Notes: generated from the letters alone by a model not told the origin. A stretch of DNA of 64,000 nucleotides from Christensenella sp. UBA1685 (GCA_002320595.1 DCKB01000044.1:1-64000); one strand, 5' to 3'. Counted from the stretch's first letter, positions 34,795 through 43,979 are shown. Made by a program: numbers and translations.

Positions 34795-36086
34795 AATTCG
34801 CCGATCTGCTCCGCACGGCGTTCCTGAACCTGTGGCGGCGCAAGCTGCGTGCCTTTCTGACCGTGCTTGGCATGGTGATCGGCACGAGCTCCATCGTGGT
34901 GATGGTGTCGCTCGGCATCGGCATGCGCGAAGCCATGATCGAAAGCTATTCCCAGATGGGAAGCATGACGAACATCACCGTGACCCGTTGGAATTATTCC
35001 GTTGACGAAAATGGAAATTATTCCTCCAGTGAAAAGGATCTGAACAAAAAAACGCTTGAAACGTTCAAGCAGATCCCCGGCGTAGAAGCGGTAATGCCGC
35101 GCATCACAACCTGGGGCTTGGTGAAGAGCGGACGCTATGTGGCGGACATCAGCATCATGGGCATTGACACCTCCGTTGCAGAGCAATTCGGCATCACGCT
35201 TGCGGAGGGCAGCATGCCCACCGCACGTACCACGGGCGGCACCTATGACATCGTGTTCGGCTCGGACCTGTTCCAGTATTCCTATTTCTATGATCCGAAT
35301 ACCGGCAGGCAGGCGGTAGACAAAGACGGAAACTCCAAGGTAACGCTCGACTCCCGCTTCCAGCTCACGTTCGATTATAACAATATTTACGGTGGAAACT
35401 CCATGGAGGGGTACACGCCGGGCAAGTTTTACCGGCTTAACGCTACGGGCGTTACCGCTGCATCGGGCAACGAGTTTTCCTATTACTGCCTGATGGATAT
35501 TGAGGCGCTCAAAAAGCTGGCCAAGGAAAACAGCACATTTATGAACCTTGACACCAGCAATTATAACGAGGTTATCCTAAAGTGCGCGGACACCGAAACC
35601 GTTGCAAGCGTAAATCAGACCATTAAGGACATGGGGTACGGCACGCAGTGCCTGCAGGAATGGATTGAACAGTCCGAACAGAGCATTAAGCAAACGCAGT
35701 ATCTCCTCGGAGCAATCGGCGGCGTGTCTCTCCTTGTCGCAGCCATCGGCATCATGAACACGATGATGATGAGCATTTATGAGCGCACGAAGGAAATCGG
35801 CATCATCAAGGTGCTTGGGTGCAGGATGTCCAACATCGCGGGCATGTTCCTGACCGAATCGGCTTACATCGGCTTTTTCGGCGGTGCGCTTGGCCTCGGC
35901 GTGAGCTACACGCTCTCCATTGTGCTCAACAAGTTCCTGTCCGATTCCGGCATGCACAGCTCCATCCCGCTTTACCTTGCGTTCGGCGCGGTGGCGTTCT
36001 CCATCCTCGTGGCGCTGATTTCCGGGCTCTACCCGGCCTTCCGCGCAATGCGGCTTTCCCCGCTCGCGGCAATCCGCAACGAATAG
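34791..36086 (+). CDS. MacB/FtsX-type ABC permease
   Basis: This 431-residue membrane protein has the MacB topology: one N-terminal span (FLTVLGMVIGTSSIVVMVSL, about residue 20-45), a large extracytoplasmic MacB_PCD domain (about 50-310), and three C-terminal spans beginning at LGAIGGVSLLVAAIGIMNTM. The late YERTKEIGIIKVLG motif is the family's coupling helix region. The ATG lies in the stop of the CARDB gene. Function is inferred as export or extraction of a peptide, lipid or drug-like compound. Confidence 0.92.
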   Translation: MKFADLLRTAFLNLWRRKLRAFLTVLGMVIGTSSIVVMVSLGIGMREAMIESYSQMGSMTNITVTRWNYSVDENGNYSSSEKDLNKKTLETFKQIPGVEAVMPRITTWGLVKSGRYVADISIMGIDTSVAEQFGITLAEGSMPTARTTGGTYDIVFGSDLFQYSYFYDPNTGRQAVDKDGNSKVTLDSRFQLTFDYNNIYGGNSMEGYTPGKFYRLNATGVTAASGNEFSYYCLMDIEALKKLAKENSTFMNLDTSNYNEVILKCADTETVASVNQTIKDMGYGTQCLQEWIEQSEQSIKQTQYLLGAIGGVSLLVAAIGIMNTMMMSIYERTKEIGIIKVLGCRMSNIAGMFLTESAYIGFFGGALGLGVSYTLSIVLNKFLSDSGMHSSIPLYLAFGAVAFSILVALISGLYPAFRAMRLSPLAAIRNE

Positions 36087-36100
36087 CAAAAACGGCACGA

Positions 36101-36145
36101 AAAAGCTCCGATACCGGAAAGCCGGTATCGGAGCTTTTGTTTTTT
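36101..36145 (+). terminator. Terminator of the ABC-CARDB operon
   Basis: A perfect 17-bp stem, beginning AAAAGCTCCGATACC, with an AAAG loop is followed by GTTTTTT. It is one of the strongest terminators in the window. Confidence 0.9.
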
Positions 36146-36164
36146 GCAGGCGGCCGGCGCGCCT

Positions 36165-36866
36165 TCAGCCGGCGAAATATGGGCAATGCGTTTTCAAGCA
36201 TTGCCTGTTTTGTGGGGAATGCGTGCAGCGGATCGCCGCAGGAAGCTCCATCACAACCCCAAGGTGTTCCTGCGCAAAGCGCACCGCCGCCTTTGCCGCC
36301 GTAAACGCGTTCCGCTTGCAGCACCGGGGGCCTCCTATCCTGCCAATGTCCGAAAGCGCTTCCGCGGTCATTTGGTTGGAAAGGCCCCAGGATTCCCCAG
36401 AAAGCGGCGTTGTTCCGGTTGCAATGCTCAGGAACATGCCCGCGCTTACAGCCGCGCCGCAACAGCCCCAATAGCCGCAGGATCCGCCCGGATACTTTGC
36501 GCCGCGTTCCTTCATTTTTCCAAGCGCCTCTTCCAGTTCGATTTCCCCACCGCTGTTGCGGTATGCGCAGAGAAGCGCCGCACCCACCATGACATGATGC
36601 TCCGGGCCATGCATGTGGATATATGGATCCTCCATCATCTCTTGCATCATTGCAACAGGGTCGCGCGAGCTGCTCTGCATGCAGTAAGCGATCACATCTC
36701 GAATTCCCTGCTCGCCATGGCAGCGGTCGCAGACGAAGTGCCCCGCTTCACAGCTTGCGCAGGATCTGAATTTGCCGTGGCAGATTGCGCATTCCATTTC
36801 CTGCGCCTTTTCAAAATACACCAGCGGCCTGCCGCAAACGAGGCATGCTCCCTCCTCTTTTTTCAC
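36165..36866 (-). CDS. DUF5714-like Cys-rich protein
   Basis: This 233-residue protein has four N-terminal Cys pairs (CLVCGRP, CAICHGK, CASCEAGHFVCDRCH), probably a zinc ribbon pair, followed by a mostly helical domain with further Cys (GGSCGYWGCCGAA, PRCCKRNAF). It resembles the DUF5714 family of anaerobes, which has no known activity. The Cys clusters of the second half may hold an iron-sulfur centre. The start is a GTG at 36866 with GGGGAGG before it. It ends close to a terminator hairpin shared with the ABC operon. Confidence 0.7.
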   Translation of the reverse strand: MKKEEGACLVCGRPLVYFEKAQEMECAICHGKFRSCASCEAGHFVCDRCHGEQGIRDVIAYCMQSSSRDPVAMMQEMMEDPYIHMHGPEHHVMVGAALLCAYRNSGGEIELEEALGKMKERGAKYPGGSCGYWGCCGAAVSAGMFLSIATGTTPLSGESWGLSNQMTAEALSDIGRIGGPRCCKRNAFTAAKAAVRFAQEHLGVVMELPAAIRCTHSPQNRQCLKTHCPYFAG

Positions 36867-36893
36867 CGTATCCTCCCCTTCCGTTTTTGCAGT

Positions 36894-38192
36894 TTAATTC
36901 GCTTCCCCGTTGCGTGGATATGCCTGCTTCGCGTACCGCGCGCACAGCGCATCGCATACGCCGCCCGCACGGATCAGTTCCGCAAACATGTGTCCGCTCT
37001 CCTTCACGGTGCGTGCCTGCGTTTCATAGTCAATGTGTATAAGGCCGAAACGCGCGCTCTGCCCTTCCAGCCATTCAAAATTATCGCAGAAACACCAGTG
37101 GTAATACCGCTCCACAGGAAGGCCCGATGCGGCAAGCGCCTTCAGGTGCTCGAGAATGTAGCGCGCACGGAACGCATCTGCATTGTCACAGGTACCGTTT
37201 TCCGTAATGTAAATCGGGCGCGGGAGCAAATCATAAGCTTTTTTTGCGCACTCCGCGATGCCTTCCGGGTAAATCTCCCAACCAAGGTCGTTCACCGGCG
37301 CGCCCTTGCGCACACCGTCTCCGATGCCATGCACCGTAGAACGCGTATAGTAATTCACACCGATGAAATCGCAATATTCCCCCGGGCAGATCGCTTCGCT
37401 GCGCAAAACGGGGAAGCGCCGTTCCCCTCGCGTCATCGCGCGCGTCAGACTGCCCTGAAAGAAGGTTTCCGTGAGGCGTGCTGCCAGCCTGTGCCACGGA
37501 TTTTTGGGGTTCTCGGGCGCAAAGGCACGCAAGTGGTTGGCAAAGCTCACCTTTGTATCCGAAAAGCCCATCTCACGGCGCACACGATGGATCATTTCAT
37601 ACGCGCGGACGTGGCAGGCCGCCATGCGCGTCATCACGGCGCGCGTCGCGGCAAAGGAGCGCCTGCCCGGAGGCCATGCGCCGAAAAAATAGCCGTTCAC
37701 GGCATAAACATTCGGTTCGTTGATGGTGATGTATTCCGAAACAAGCCCGCCCATCGCCCGGACCACCTTTTCCGCGAAGCGGAGGAAAACCGCCTCGCTC
37801 TCCGGGTTTTCAAACGCGCCCATACGCTCGAACCAAAGCGGGTTTGTGAAGTGGTGCAGCGTCAGAAGGGGGCGGATCCCGCGCGAAACGAGGTAAGCCG
37901 CTTCCTCCCGGTAATGTGCAAGCGCCGCTTCCTCAAACCTTCCCTGCTCCGGCTCAATGCGGCTCCATTCCACACCGAAGCGGTAGGTCTCGATCCCGAG
38001 TTCCGCCATCAGATCCGCATCCTCACGCCAGCGGGCGTAGTGGTCATTCGCCACGGCAGGGCTGCTGCCGTCGTGAATGCGGCCTTTTTCATACCAGTCA
38101 TACCAACTGTTGTTCCTGTCTCCGCCCTCGATCTGCGTTGCGGCCGACGCCGCGCCGAGGAGCATGCCCTTTGGGAATGAAAAGCCCTGCAT
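36894..38192 (-). CDS. Glycoside hydrolase family 1 (beta-glucosidase/6-phospho-beta-glucosidase type)
   Basis: This 432-residue protein has the GH1 barrel with acid/base TINEPN (about residue 155-165) and nucleophile ITENGT (about 330), plus AASAATQIEG near the start and GVEWSRIEP. There is no signal peptide, so it acts on sugars brought into the cytoplasm. The 6-phospho-specific signature is not obvious, so plain beta-glucosidase or beta-galactosidase activity is more likely. The start at 38192 is preferred to 38204, which abuts the AAAGGA site. A minus-strand TATAAT lies at 38230-38225. It is followed by the DUF5714-like gene 27 bases later on the same strand. Confidence 0.93.
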   Translation of the reverse strand: MQGFSFPKGMLLGAASAATQIEGGDRNNSWYDWYEKGRIHDGSSPAVANDHYARWREDADLMAELGIETYRFGVEWSRIEPEQGRFEEAALAHYREEAAYLVSRGIRPLLTLHHFTNPLWFERMGAFENPESEAVFLRFAEKVVRAMGGLVSEYITINEPNVYAVNGYFFGAWPPGRRSFAATRAVMTRMAACHVRAYEMIHRVRREMGFSDTKVSFANHLRAFAPENPKNPWHRLAARLTETFFQGSLTRAMTRGERRFPVLRSEAICPGEYCDFIGVNYYTRSTVHGIGDGVRKGAPVNDLGWEIYPEGIAECAKKAYDLLPRPIYITENGTCDNADAFRARYILEHLKALAASGLPVERYYHWCFCDNFEWLEGQSARFGLIHIDYETQARTVKESGHMFAELIRAGGVCDALCARYAKQAYPRNGEAN

Positions 38193-38260
38193 GCCGCCGC
38201 CCATCCTTTCTGCGTTTTTGTATAATTATAGCATCTGCGCCCCGCATGCGTCACGCACGA

Positions 38261-38289
38261 TTGTGCTTTCTTTCAAAAAGTAGTATGCT
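38261..38289 (+). promoter_or_regulatory. Promoter of the YtcJ-like amidohydrolase gene
   Basis: TTGTGC (38261-38266), exactly 17 bases and TATGCT (38284-38289) lie about 35 bases before the start codon. Confidence 0.5.
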
Positions 38290-38323
38290 ATCTACACACC
38301 CTTACTTGGAAAGGATAGGATTT

Positions 38324-39889
38324 ATGGAGAAACTTTACGTAAACGGAAGCATCCACACGCTGGATGCGGCATCCCCCCTCGTTTCCGCGCTCGCCGCCGT
38401 GGATGGCCGAATCGTTGCCATCGGCACGGAGGCGGAGGTTCGCGCCGCAGTTTCGCCTGCAGCAGAGGTGGTTGACCTTGGCGGACGTACCGTAACCCCC
38501 GCGTTTTCCGACACGCATATGCACCTTCTTTCCTATGTCGGCTCCAAGCGGGAGGTTGATCTTTCCGCAGTGCACTCCGTGGAAGAGCTCATTGCAGCCT
38601 GCCGCGCAGCGCTTGCCGCCGGGCAGCTTGCAAACGGGTGGCTGATGGGCCGCGCCTGGAACCAGAACGGCTGGAGCGTTCCCCGCATTCCGGACAGGCA
38701 TGACCTTGACCAAATCTCGCGGGAGGTGCCTATCGCCCTTTCCCGCGCGTGCTACCACGTGATTTGCATCAACACCCGTGCCATTGAGCTGCTTGGGCTC
38801 AGTGCCGCATGTGATGGCGTGCTGCGCGAGGACGAATGCAGCTGTCTTTCCGCCATTGAGACCGAACCCACGGCAGACGCATTGGAATCCATGATTCAGG
38901 AAGGCTGCGGCGACCTGTTAAAAAACGGCATCACCTGTGTGCATACGGATGATTTTGGGGATGCCGGCCACTACGAGCCCGTTTACAGCGCTTACCGCAG
39001 GTTGGCGGAAACCGGAAAGCTTCCCGTGCGCATCGTGCAGCAATGCCGTTTCGGAGAGCCCGAGAAGCTCAAACAGTTCCTTGCGGACGGCCGTTTTTAC
39101 GGGGAAACGCACGGCCATTACCGGCTGGGCGAACATAAGCTGCTTTTGGACGGTTCGCTCGGCGCCCGCACTTCCTATATGCGCAAGCCTTATGCAGACG
39201 ATCCTTCCACACAGGGGATCCCGCTGTTTACGGAAGAAAGCCTGTACGAGCTGACCCGCATTTCCCATGCGGCCGGCTTCCCCATCGCCGCGCATGCGAT
39301 CGGCGACGGCGCGCTCGAGATGCTGCTCAACACGGTTGCGCGCCTGCAAGCCGAATCGCCCCGCCCGGATCCGCGCCATGGCGTTGTCCACTGCCAGATT
39401 ACGGACGAAGCACAGCTTAAGCGCATTGCGCAGCTTGGGATGCAGGCCTATGTGCAGCCCATTTTTGTGAGGGCGGATCAGCACATTACCGAGGCGCGCG
39501 TTGGAGCGCAGCTTGCCAAAACAAGTTACGCCTGGAAAACGCTGCTCGGCCTCGGCATCAACATCAGCGGCGGTTCGGATTGCCCCGTGGAGCCGTTCGA
39601 CCTGCTGCCGAACCTCGCCTGCGCCGTCACGCGTACCGATCCGACCATGCCGGGTGCAAAGCCTTGGCATCCTGAACAATGCCTCAGCGTGGAAGAAGCC
39701 GTGCGCGTATTTACGCAGGGCGCTGCCTACGCTTCGTTTGAAGAAAACGAGCGTGGTACGCTCAGCGTGGGCAAGGTTGCGGATTTCGCCGTGCTTTCGC
39801 GCGACATTTTCACAATCGACCCCAATGAAATTGGCTCCTCCAGGGTGGAAATGACCGTCGTGGACGGCGAGATCGCCTGGGAAAAATAA
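38324..39889 (+). CDS. YtcJ-like metal-dependent amidohydrolase
   Basis: This 521-residue amidohydrolase of the YtcJ/NfdA group has TPAFSDTHMHLLSY (the metal HxH), a large insert, DGSLGARTSYMRKPYA typical of the family, IAAHAIGDGALE and the final SGGSDCPVEPF. Family members hydrolyse N-substituted formamides or other amides; the substrate is unknown. GGAAAGGA precedes the ATG at 38324. It has its own promoter and a strong terminator, so it is monocistronic. Confidence 0.9.
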   Translation: MEKLYVNGSIHTLDAASPLVSALAAVDGRIVAIGTEAEVRAAVSPAAEVVDLGGRTVTPAFSDTHMHLLSYVGSKREVDLSAVHSVEELIAACRAALAAGQLANGWLMGRAWNQNGWSVPRIPDRHDLDQISREVPIALSRACYHVICINTRAIELLGLSAACDGVLREDECSCLSAIETEPTADALESMIQEGCGDLLKNGITCVHTDDFGDAGHYEPVYSAYRRLAETGKLPVRIVQQCRFGEPEKLKQFLADGRFYGETHGHYRLGEHKLLLDGSLGARTSYMRKPYADDPSTQGIPLFTEESLYELTRISHAAGFPIAAHAIGDGALEMLLNTVARLQAESPRPDPRHGVVHCQITDEAQLKRIAQLGMQAYVQPIFVRADQHITEARVGAQLAKTSYAWKTLLGLGINISGGSDCPVEPFDLLPNLACAVTRTDPTMPGAKPWHPEQCLSVEEAVRVFTQGAAYASFEENERGTLSVGKVADFAVLSRDIFTIDPNEIGSSRVEMTVVDGEIAWEK

Positions 39890-39902
39890 TCCTGCTTCTG
39901 AA

Positions 39903-39941
39903 GAACCAGAGCCCGCGCGCCGCGCGGGCTCTGGTTCCTTT
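39903..39941 (+). terminator. Bidirectional terminator between the amidohydrolase and serpin genes
   Basis: A 15-bp perfect stem (GAACCAGAGCCCGCG with its complement) has a five-base loop and ends in CCTTTT on the plus strand. It is shared by the two convergent genes. Confidence 0.8.
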
Positions 39942-41240
39942 TCAGGCCTCCGGGTTTTCCATCACGCCCAGGAACATCGGCACGCCGGTCGCAAGGTCGA
40001 TCACCGCGTATGCAAACGGGCGGTCAAAGCGCAATTCAATCTTATCCGGCGGCATTGCGCAGCCTGCCGCCATCTCCACGGATGTTACTGCGGCAGCTTC
40101 GGTGCCCTCTTCGTCCACGATGAGCTTCACCTTTTGCAGCACGTTCCCGATATAAAGCGGCGCTTCCCCTGCATGCCCCATGGCGGTGAAATCCGCTTTT
40201 TCCGGGTCAAACGCCTGCACAAGCCCCATGGCCTTGAGCGCATCGTTCATTTTGAATTCCGTTTCTGCGGTGAATTTTGGGATCAGAAGATCCATATAGG
40301 CGCCGGACTGCGCTGCCGCAAGGTAGGATGCGATCCGCTCCGCATCAAGCGTCGCCGCAAACGTACGCACGTCCGTCCCTTCCCGCGGAAGCAGGGCAAG
40401 GAATGCCGTTTTTCCGTCATCATAGGGCAAAACCGTACCGCGCACGCCTTCCGATTCGATATAATCCCGATAGCAGCCCCAATCCTGCATGAATTCCGTC
40501 TGCACAGCCGTCCCGCCCGCAACGGTAAACGCCGCCTCGCGCGTGTCTTCCGCCTCAAACGGGCTTTGCCATTTCGCCTTGAAGTACAGCGCGTTGAGCA
40601 GCACAAGCATCACATCGTCCTGATAGGGCTCCTCGCGCAGCGAAGGGATGAGGCCGTTGGTGTTCTTTTTTACCCAATCATTGATGGCCGCAACCGCCTC
40701 TCGTGTGGAAAGATCGGCTGAGATCGCCTCTGCACCCATCGCAGCCTTAACCGCATTGAGCCAGCTTTCCTCCACAACAAGCGCTTCACAGGCGTCGATC
40801 CACGCGGAATTGGCGATGGAAAGCTCCGTGCTGCCCGCATTTTCCATAAGCGCCTGCGCAAGCCCCGCGCAAAGCGCGTCCAGCTCTGCGCCCGAAAGGC
40901 CGAGCAGCGCGCCAAATTCTGCAAGCGTATCCCCTGCCGCGCCGTCCGCCGCCATGGCGAGCGCAAAATATGCCGAAAGTGGGGAAATGACGGGGTTTTC
41001 CGCATCGAGCTTCATCGCCTCCGCCACGAGAAGCGCTCCAAACTGCGTAACGGCTGCCGCATTTGCGGTTTCCCCCTGCACCGCAGCAGGCTCAAGGTTT
41101 GCCGTCAGGTTTGCGGTTATGGGTTTGGAGTTTCCCTGCGATCCGGGGTTCGGTGCGCCCGCAGCGCAGCCAGAAAAAAGCAGCGCGCACACAAGGCAAA
41201 ACGCCCCGCATGCGCGGTGGGTTCTTTTGATCCGTTTCAT
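39942..41240 (-). CDS. Lipoprotein serpin (serine protease inhibitor)
   Basis: This 432-residue serpin has a signal peptide and lipobox (LLFSGCAAG), so it should sit on the cell surface. The serpin fold is clear from NPVISPLSAYFALAMAADGA, NALYFKAKWQSPF and FDRPFAYAVID. The reactive-loop hinge EEGTEAAAVT matches the inhibitory consensus, which implies an active inhibitor that inserts its loop after cleavage. The scissile bond is likely near the Gly-Cys about ten residues on. Gut bacteria use serpins against host or rival proteases. GGAGGAGG precedes the ATG at 41240. Confidence 0.93.
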   Translation of the reverse strand: MKRIKRTHRACGAFCLVCALLFSGCAAGAPNPGSQGNSKPITANLTANLEPAAVQGETANAAAVTQFGALLVAEAMKLDAENPVISPLSAYFALAMAADGAAGDTLAEFGALLGLSGAELDALCAGLAQALMENAGSTELSIANSAWIDACEALVVEESWLNAVKAAMGAEAISADLSTREAVAAINDWVKKNTNGLIPSLREEPYQDDVMLVLLNALYFKAKWQSPFEAEDTREAAFTVAGGTAVQTEFMQDWGCYRDYIESEGVRGTVLPYDDGKTAFLALLPREGTDVRTFAATLDAERIASYLAAAQSGAYMDLLIPKFTAETEFKMNDALKAMGLVQAFDPEKADFTAMGHAGEAPLYIGNVLQKVKLIVDEEGTEAAAVTSVEMAAGCAMPPDKIELRFDRPFAYAVIDLATGVPMFLGVMENPEA

Positions 41241-41311
41241 GTTGCACTTCCTCCTCCGCATTTCCTGTTTATACTAAAAAACGCAGAAGCAGGCCGCAAG
41301 GTTGCAGTTTT

Positions 41312-42223
41312 TCAGCAATAGGCCGTAAAAAGCCCGGCGCGCAGGTCGCTCCACTCTTCAAGGACAAAATCCCGCACCTTGCGCGCCGCCGGCGGCAGCG
41401 CGCCGCTCCTGCGCCAGGCAAGGAACACCGAGCGGTAGGTGCGCCGATCGGAAATCGGGATGGCCGTCACGGGCTGCAGCTGCATCGCGGGTACCTTCGG
41501 CATCACCGTGACGCATCCCCCGATGCTCACAAATTGCAGCGCGCTGTTGCACTCCTGCGTTTCATATGCGATGTGCAGCGGCACGCCTTCATCGGAAAAC
41601 AGCTCCTCCACCGTGGCGCGCAGGCCGCTGCTCTTGTGCAGCAGCACCATCTTTTCGTTTGCAAGCTCGCGCACGGATACGCTTTCGTGTCCTGCGAGCC
41701 TGTGCCCGTTCGGCACCACGGCATAAAGCGCCTGCTCGCCGATCTTTGCACATTCCACATCGCTGTCCGCTGTAACGCAAAAGGCAAGGTCGATCCGGCC
41801 TGCCTTAAGCTCGGTGAGCAGATCGCTGTTCATGTGCTGTGCAAAATGGAAGGTGGTTCCGGAATCCGGGTATTTTTTTTGGAACCCCTCCACAATCGAA
41901 GGGATGAAATCCGAAGAAATGCTGTAAAAATACCCAAGCGTAACCGTCCCGCCCGCAGGGTCAAGCACCATTTGCCGCGTCATGCGCACGCCTTCCTCCA
42001 GCGTTGCAAGCACACGGTTCACATAGGTGAGGAAAAACTCGCCGTACGGCGTAAGAAAAACGCGTTTGTTTTTTTTTGAAAACAACGGGATGCCCATGTC
42101 TTTTTCCAGCTCTGCAATGGCGTAGCTCAGGCTTGGTTGGGAGATGTGCAGTGCCTCGGCCGTTTTTGTGTAGTTGAGTGCGCCGGCAAGCGCCTGAAAA
42201 TAGCGAAGCTGCATCAACGTCAT
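41312..42223 (-). CDS. LysR-type regulator of the aldehyde dehydrogenase-dehydroquinase operon
   Basis: This 303-residue LysR regulator has the winged HTH at the N-terminus (MQLRYFQALAGALNYTKTAE, SQPSLSYAIAELE) and a periplasmic-binding-like effector domain after residue 90. It is divergent from the aldehyde dehydrogenase gene, with a 230-base gap holding a T-N11-A box. Its effector is probably the substrate or an intermediate of that pathway. The start at 42223 is favoured over GTG at 42235 because AAGGGTGGTGG leads into it. Confidence 0.92.
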   Translation of the reverse strand: MTLMQLRYFQALAGALNYTKTAEALHISQPSLSYAIAELEKDMGIPLFSKKNKRVFLTPYGEFFLTYVNRVLATLEEGVRMTRQMVLDPAGGTVTLGYFYSISSDFIPSIVEGFQKKYPDSGTTFHFAQHMNSDLLTELKAGRIDLAFCVTADSDVECAKIGEQALYAVVPNGHRLAGHESVSVRELANEKMVLLHKSSGLRATVEELFSDEGVPLHIAYETQECNSALQFVSIGGCVTVMPKVPAMQLQPVTAIPISDRRTYRSVFLAWRRSGALPPAARKVRDFVLEEWSDLRAGLFTAYC

Positions 42224-42303
42224 AAATGCCACCACCCTTCATATGTCCGGCGAACCCGGTTATTTTTATTATAAAGCCTTGCGGCAGTGTTCGCAAGAAG
42301 TCA

Positions 42304-42370
42304 ATAGGATTTCTCTATCATAAAACTTCAAAAGATGTATTGGACGTTGACGCATGTGCGGAAATATAAT
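42304..42370 (+). promoter_or_regulatory. LysR box and promoter of the aldehyde dehydrogenase operon
   Basis: ATAG-N7-CTAT (42304-42318) satisfies the T-N11-A rule of LysR recognition sites. A perfect TATAAT (42365-42370) follows; the box centre lies about 66 bases before the expected start, the classic LysR position. The -35 match is poor (TTGGAC at 42340, 19-base spacer), as expected for an activator-dependent promoter. Confidence 0.6.
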
Positions 42371-42457
42371 TAAGCTAACAAACAAGGGGGCCTATGCTCC
42401 CCGGAACAGGAAACAAACGAACGCACCGGATAACATACGAAAAGGAGCATCATTACC

Positions 42458-43879
42458 ATGGCAGAAAGAGAAATCACGTTGGAAGAAATCAAAATGCTGG
42501 ACGATCTGTTCGCCCGTGCGCAAGCCGCCGCGAAGGTCATTGAGACATACGATCAGGAGCGCGTCGATCAGCTGATTCAGGCTGTGGCCTGGTCCGTTGT
42601 CAACCTGCAAACCTGGAAGCCGCTTGCCTATCAGGCAGTTGAAGAGACCCGCCTGGGCGATCCTGTCGGCAAAGTCGGCAAGCGCAACAAGGCCAAGGGT
42701 ATCCTGCGCGATGCACTGCGCGCAAAGAGCGTGGGCATGATCGAAGAAATCCCGGAAAAAGGCATTGCCAAGTATGCAAAGCCCGTGGGCGTCATCGCTT
42801 CCCTTGTCCCCACGACGAATCCTGTCGTCACCCCTGTCGGCCAGGCCATTTATGCCATTAAGGCCCGTGACGTTGTAATTTTCTCGCCCCATCCGCGTGC
42901 CAAGGGCGTCACGAAGAAAGCCATTGACATCATGCGCGAAACGCTCGTGCGGGAAGGCGCCCCGGCGGACATTCTCCAATGCATCGAAAAGCCCAGCATC
43001 CCCGTCACCAAAGAGCTGATGGCGCGTGCGAACCTTGTCATCGCCACAGGCGGCCGGCCGATGGTCAAATCCGCTTACAGCTCCGGCACCCCGGCTTACG
43101 GCTCCGGCGCGGGCAACTCCACGATGATTATCGACGAGACCGCGGACGTAAAGGAAGCGGCCATGAACACCCGCATCAGCAAGTATTCCGACTTTGGCTC
43201 CGGCTGCTCCTGCGACGGCAACCTGGTGATTCACGCTTCCGTTTACGATGCAATGGTGGAAGCGCTCAAAGCCGAAGGCGGCTACCTTGCAAACAAGCAG
43301 GAAGCCGAGGCGCTCAAGAAGGTTATGTGGGATGAAAACGGTCATCGTCTGCCGGACACCGTTGCCATCTCCGCACAAAAGCTGGCCGAGGCCGCAGGCT
43401 TCACCATCGGCAGCGAATATAAGTTCATCATGGTTGACGGCGAAAACAAAATCGGCAAGGAGCACTTCTTCTCCTCCGAAAAGCTCACCACGCTGCTTGC
43501 ACTCTTCAAATATGACGGCGAATTCGAGAATGCGCTCGATATGATGCGCGCAATCTATAATGTGGGCGGCAAGGGCCATTCCTGCGGCATCTATTCCTTC
43601 AACGACGAGCACATTCACCGCCTTGCGCTGGCCGCGCCCGTCAGCCGCATCATGGTGCGCCAGCCGCAGAACAAGGCAAACGCCGGTTCTTTCACCAACG
43701 GCATGCCGATGACCTCCTCCATGGGCTGCGGTACTTGGGGCGGCAATATCGTTTCCGAAAACATCGCGCTCAAGCATTACATGAACACCACTTGGGTCGC
43801 GCGCACCATCCCCGAAGACAAGCCCTCCGACGAGGAGCTCTTCGGCAAGTATTACGATCCCGCGCTGGATCAGGAATAA
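42458..43879 (+). CDS. CoA-acylating-type aldehyde dehydrogenase
   Basis: This 473-residue enzyme resembles EutE/AdhE-N and the sulfoacetaldehyde dehydrogenase SauS, which oxidise an aldehyde with CoA to an acyl-CoA. The nucleophile region reads SDFGSGCSCDGN with C250 as the likely catalytic Cys; C252 is an unusual second Cys. VASLVPTTNPV is the family's early NAD-binding block. The substrate may be a small aldehyde produced by the lyase or ThDP enzyme encoded downstream. AAAGGAG stands ten bases before the ATG. It is the first gene of the LysR-driven operon. Confidence 0.85.
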   Translation: MAEREITLEEIKMLDDLFARAQAAAKVIETYDQERVDQLIQAVAWSVVNLQTWKPLAYQAVEETRLGDPVGKVGKRNKAKGILRDALRAKSVGMIEEIPEKGIAKYAKPVGVIASLVPTTNPVVTPVGQAIYAIKARDVVIFSPHPRAKGVTKKAIDIMRETLVREGAPADILQCIEKPSIPVTKELMARANLVIATGGRPMVKSAYSSGTPAYGSGAGNSTMIIDETADVKEAAMNTRISKYSDFGSGCSCDGNLVIHASVYDAMVEALKAEGGYLANKQEAEALKKVMWDENGHRLPDTVAISAQKLAEAAGFTIGSEYKFIMVDGENKIGKEHFFSSEKLTTLLALFKYDGEFENALDMMRAIYNVGGKGHSCGIYSFNDEHIHRLALAAPVSRIMVRQPQNKANAGSFTNGMPMTSSMGCGTWGGNIVSENIALKHYMNTTWVARTIPEDKPSDEELFGKYYDPALDQE

Positions 43880-43893
43880 CCAAATGATTTTTC

Positions 43894-43933
43894 GGGCGGG
43901 CCGGCATGCAGAAGCTGTGATGCCGGTTCGCCC
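43894..43933 (+). other. Long hairpin between the aldehyde dehydrogenase and dehydroquinase genes
   Basis: GGGCGGGCCGGCAT pairs with ATGCCGGTTCGCCC over 14 positions, two of them G-U, around a 12-base loop. There is no T-run, so it is more likely a stability or processing element that lets the first gene be expressed above the rest than a terminator. Confidence 0.55.
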
Positions 43934-43979
43934 ATCCCTGCAGTTAAACCGGTAAAAATAATTCCAAGGAGTATACCCC

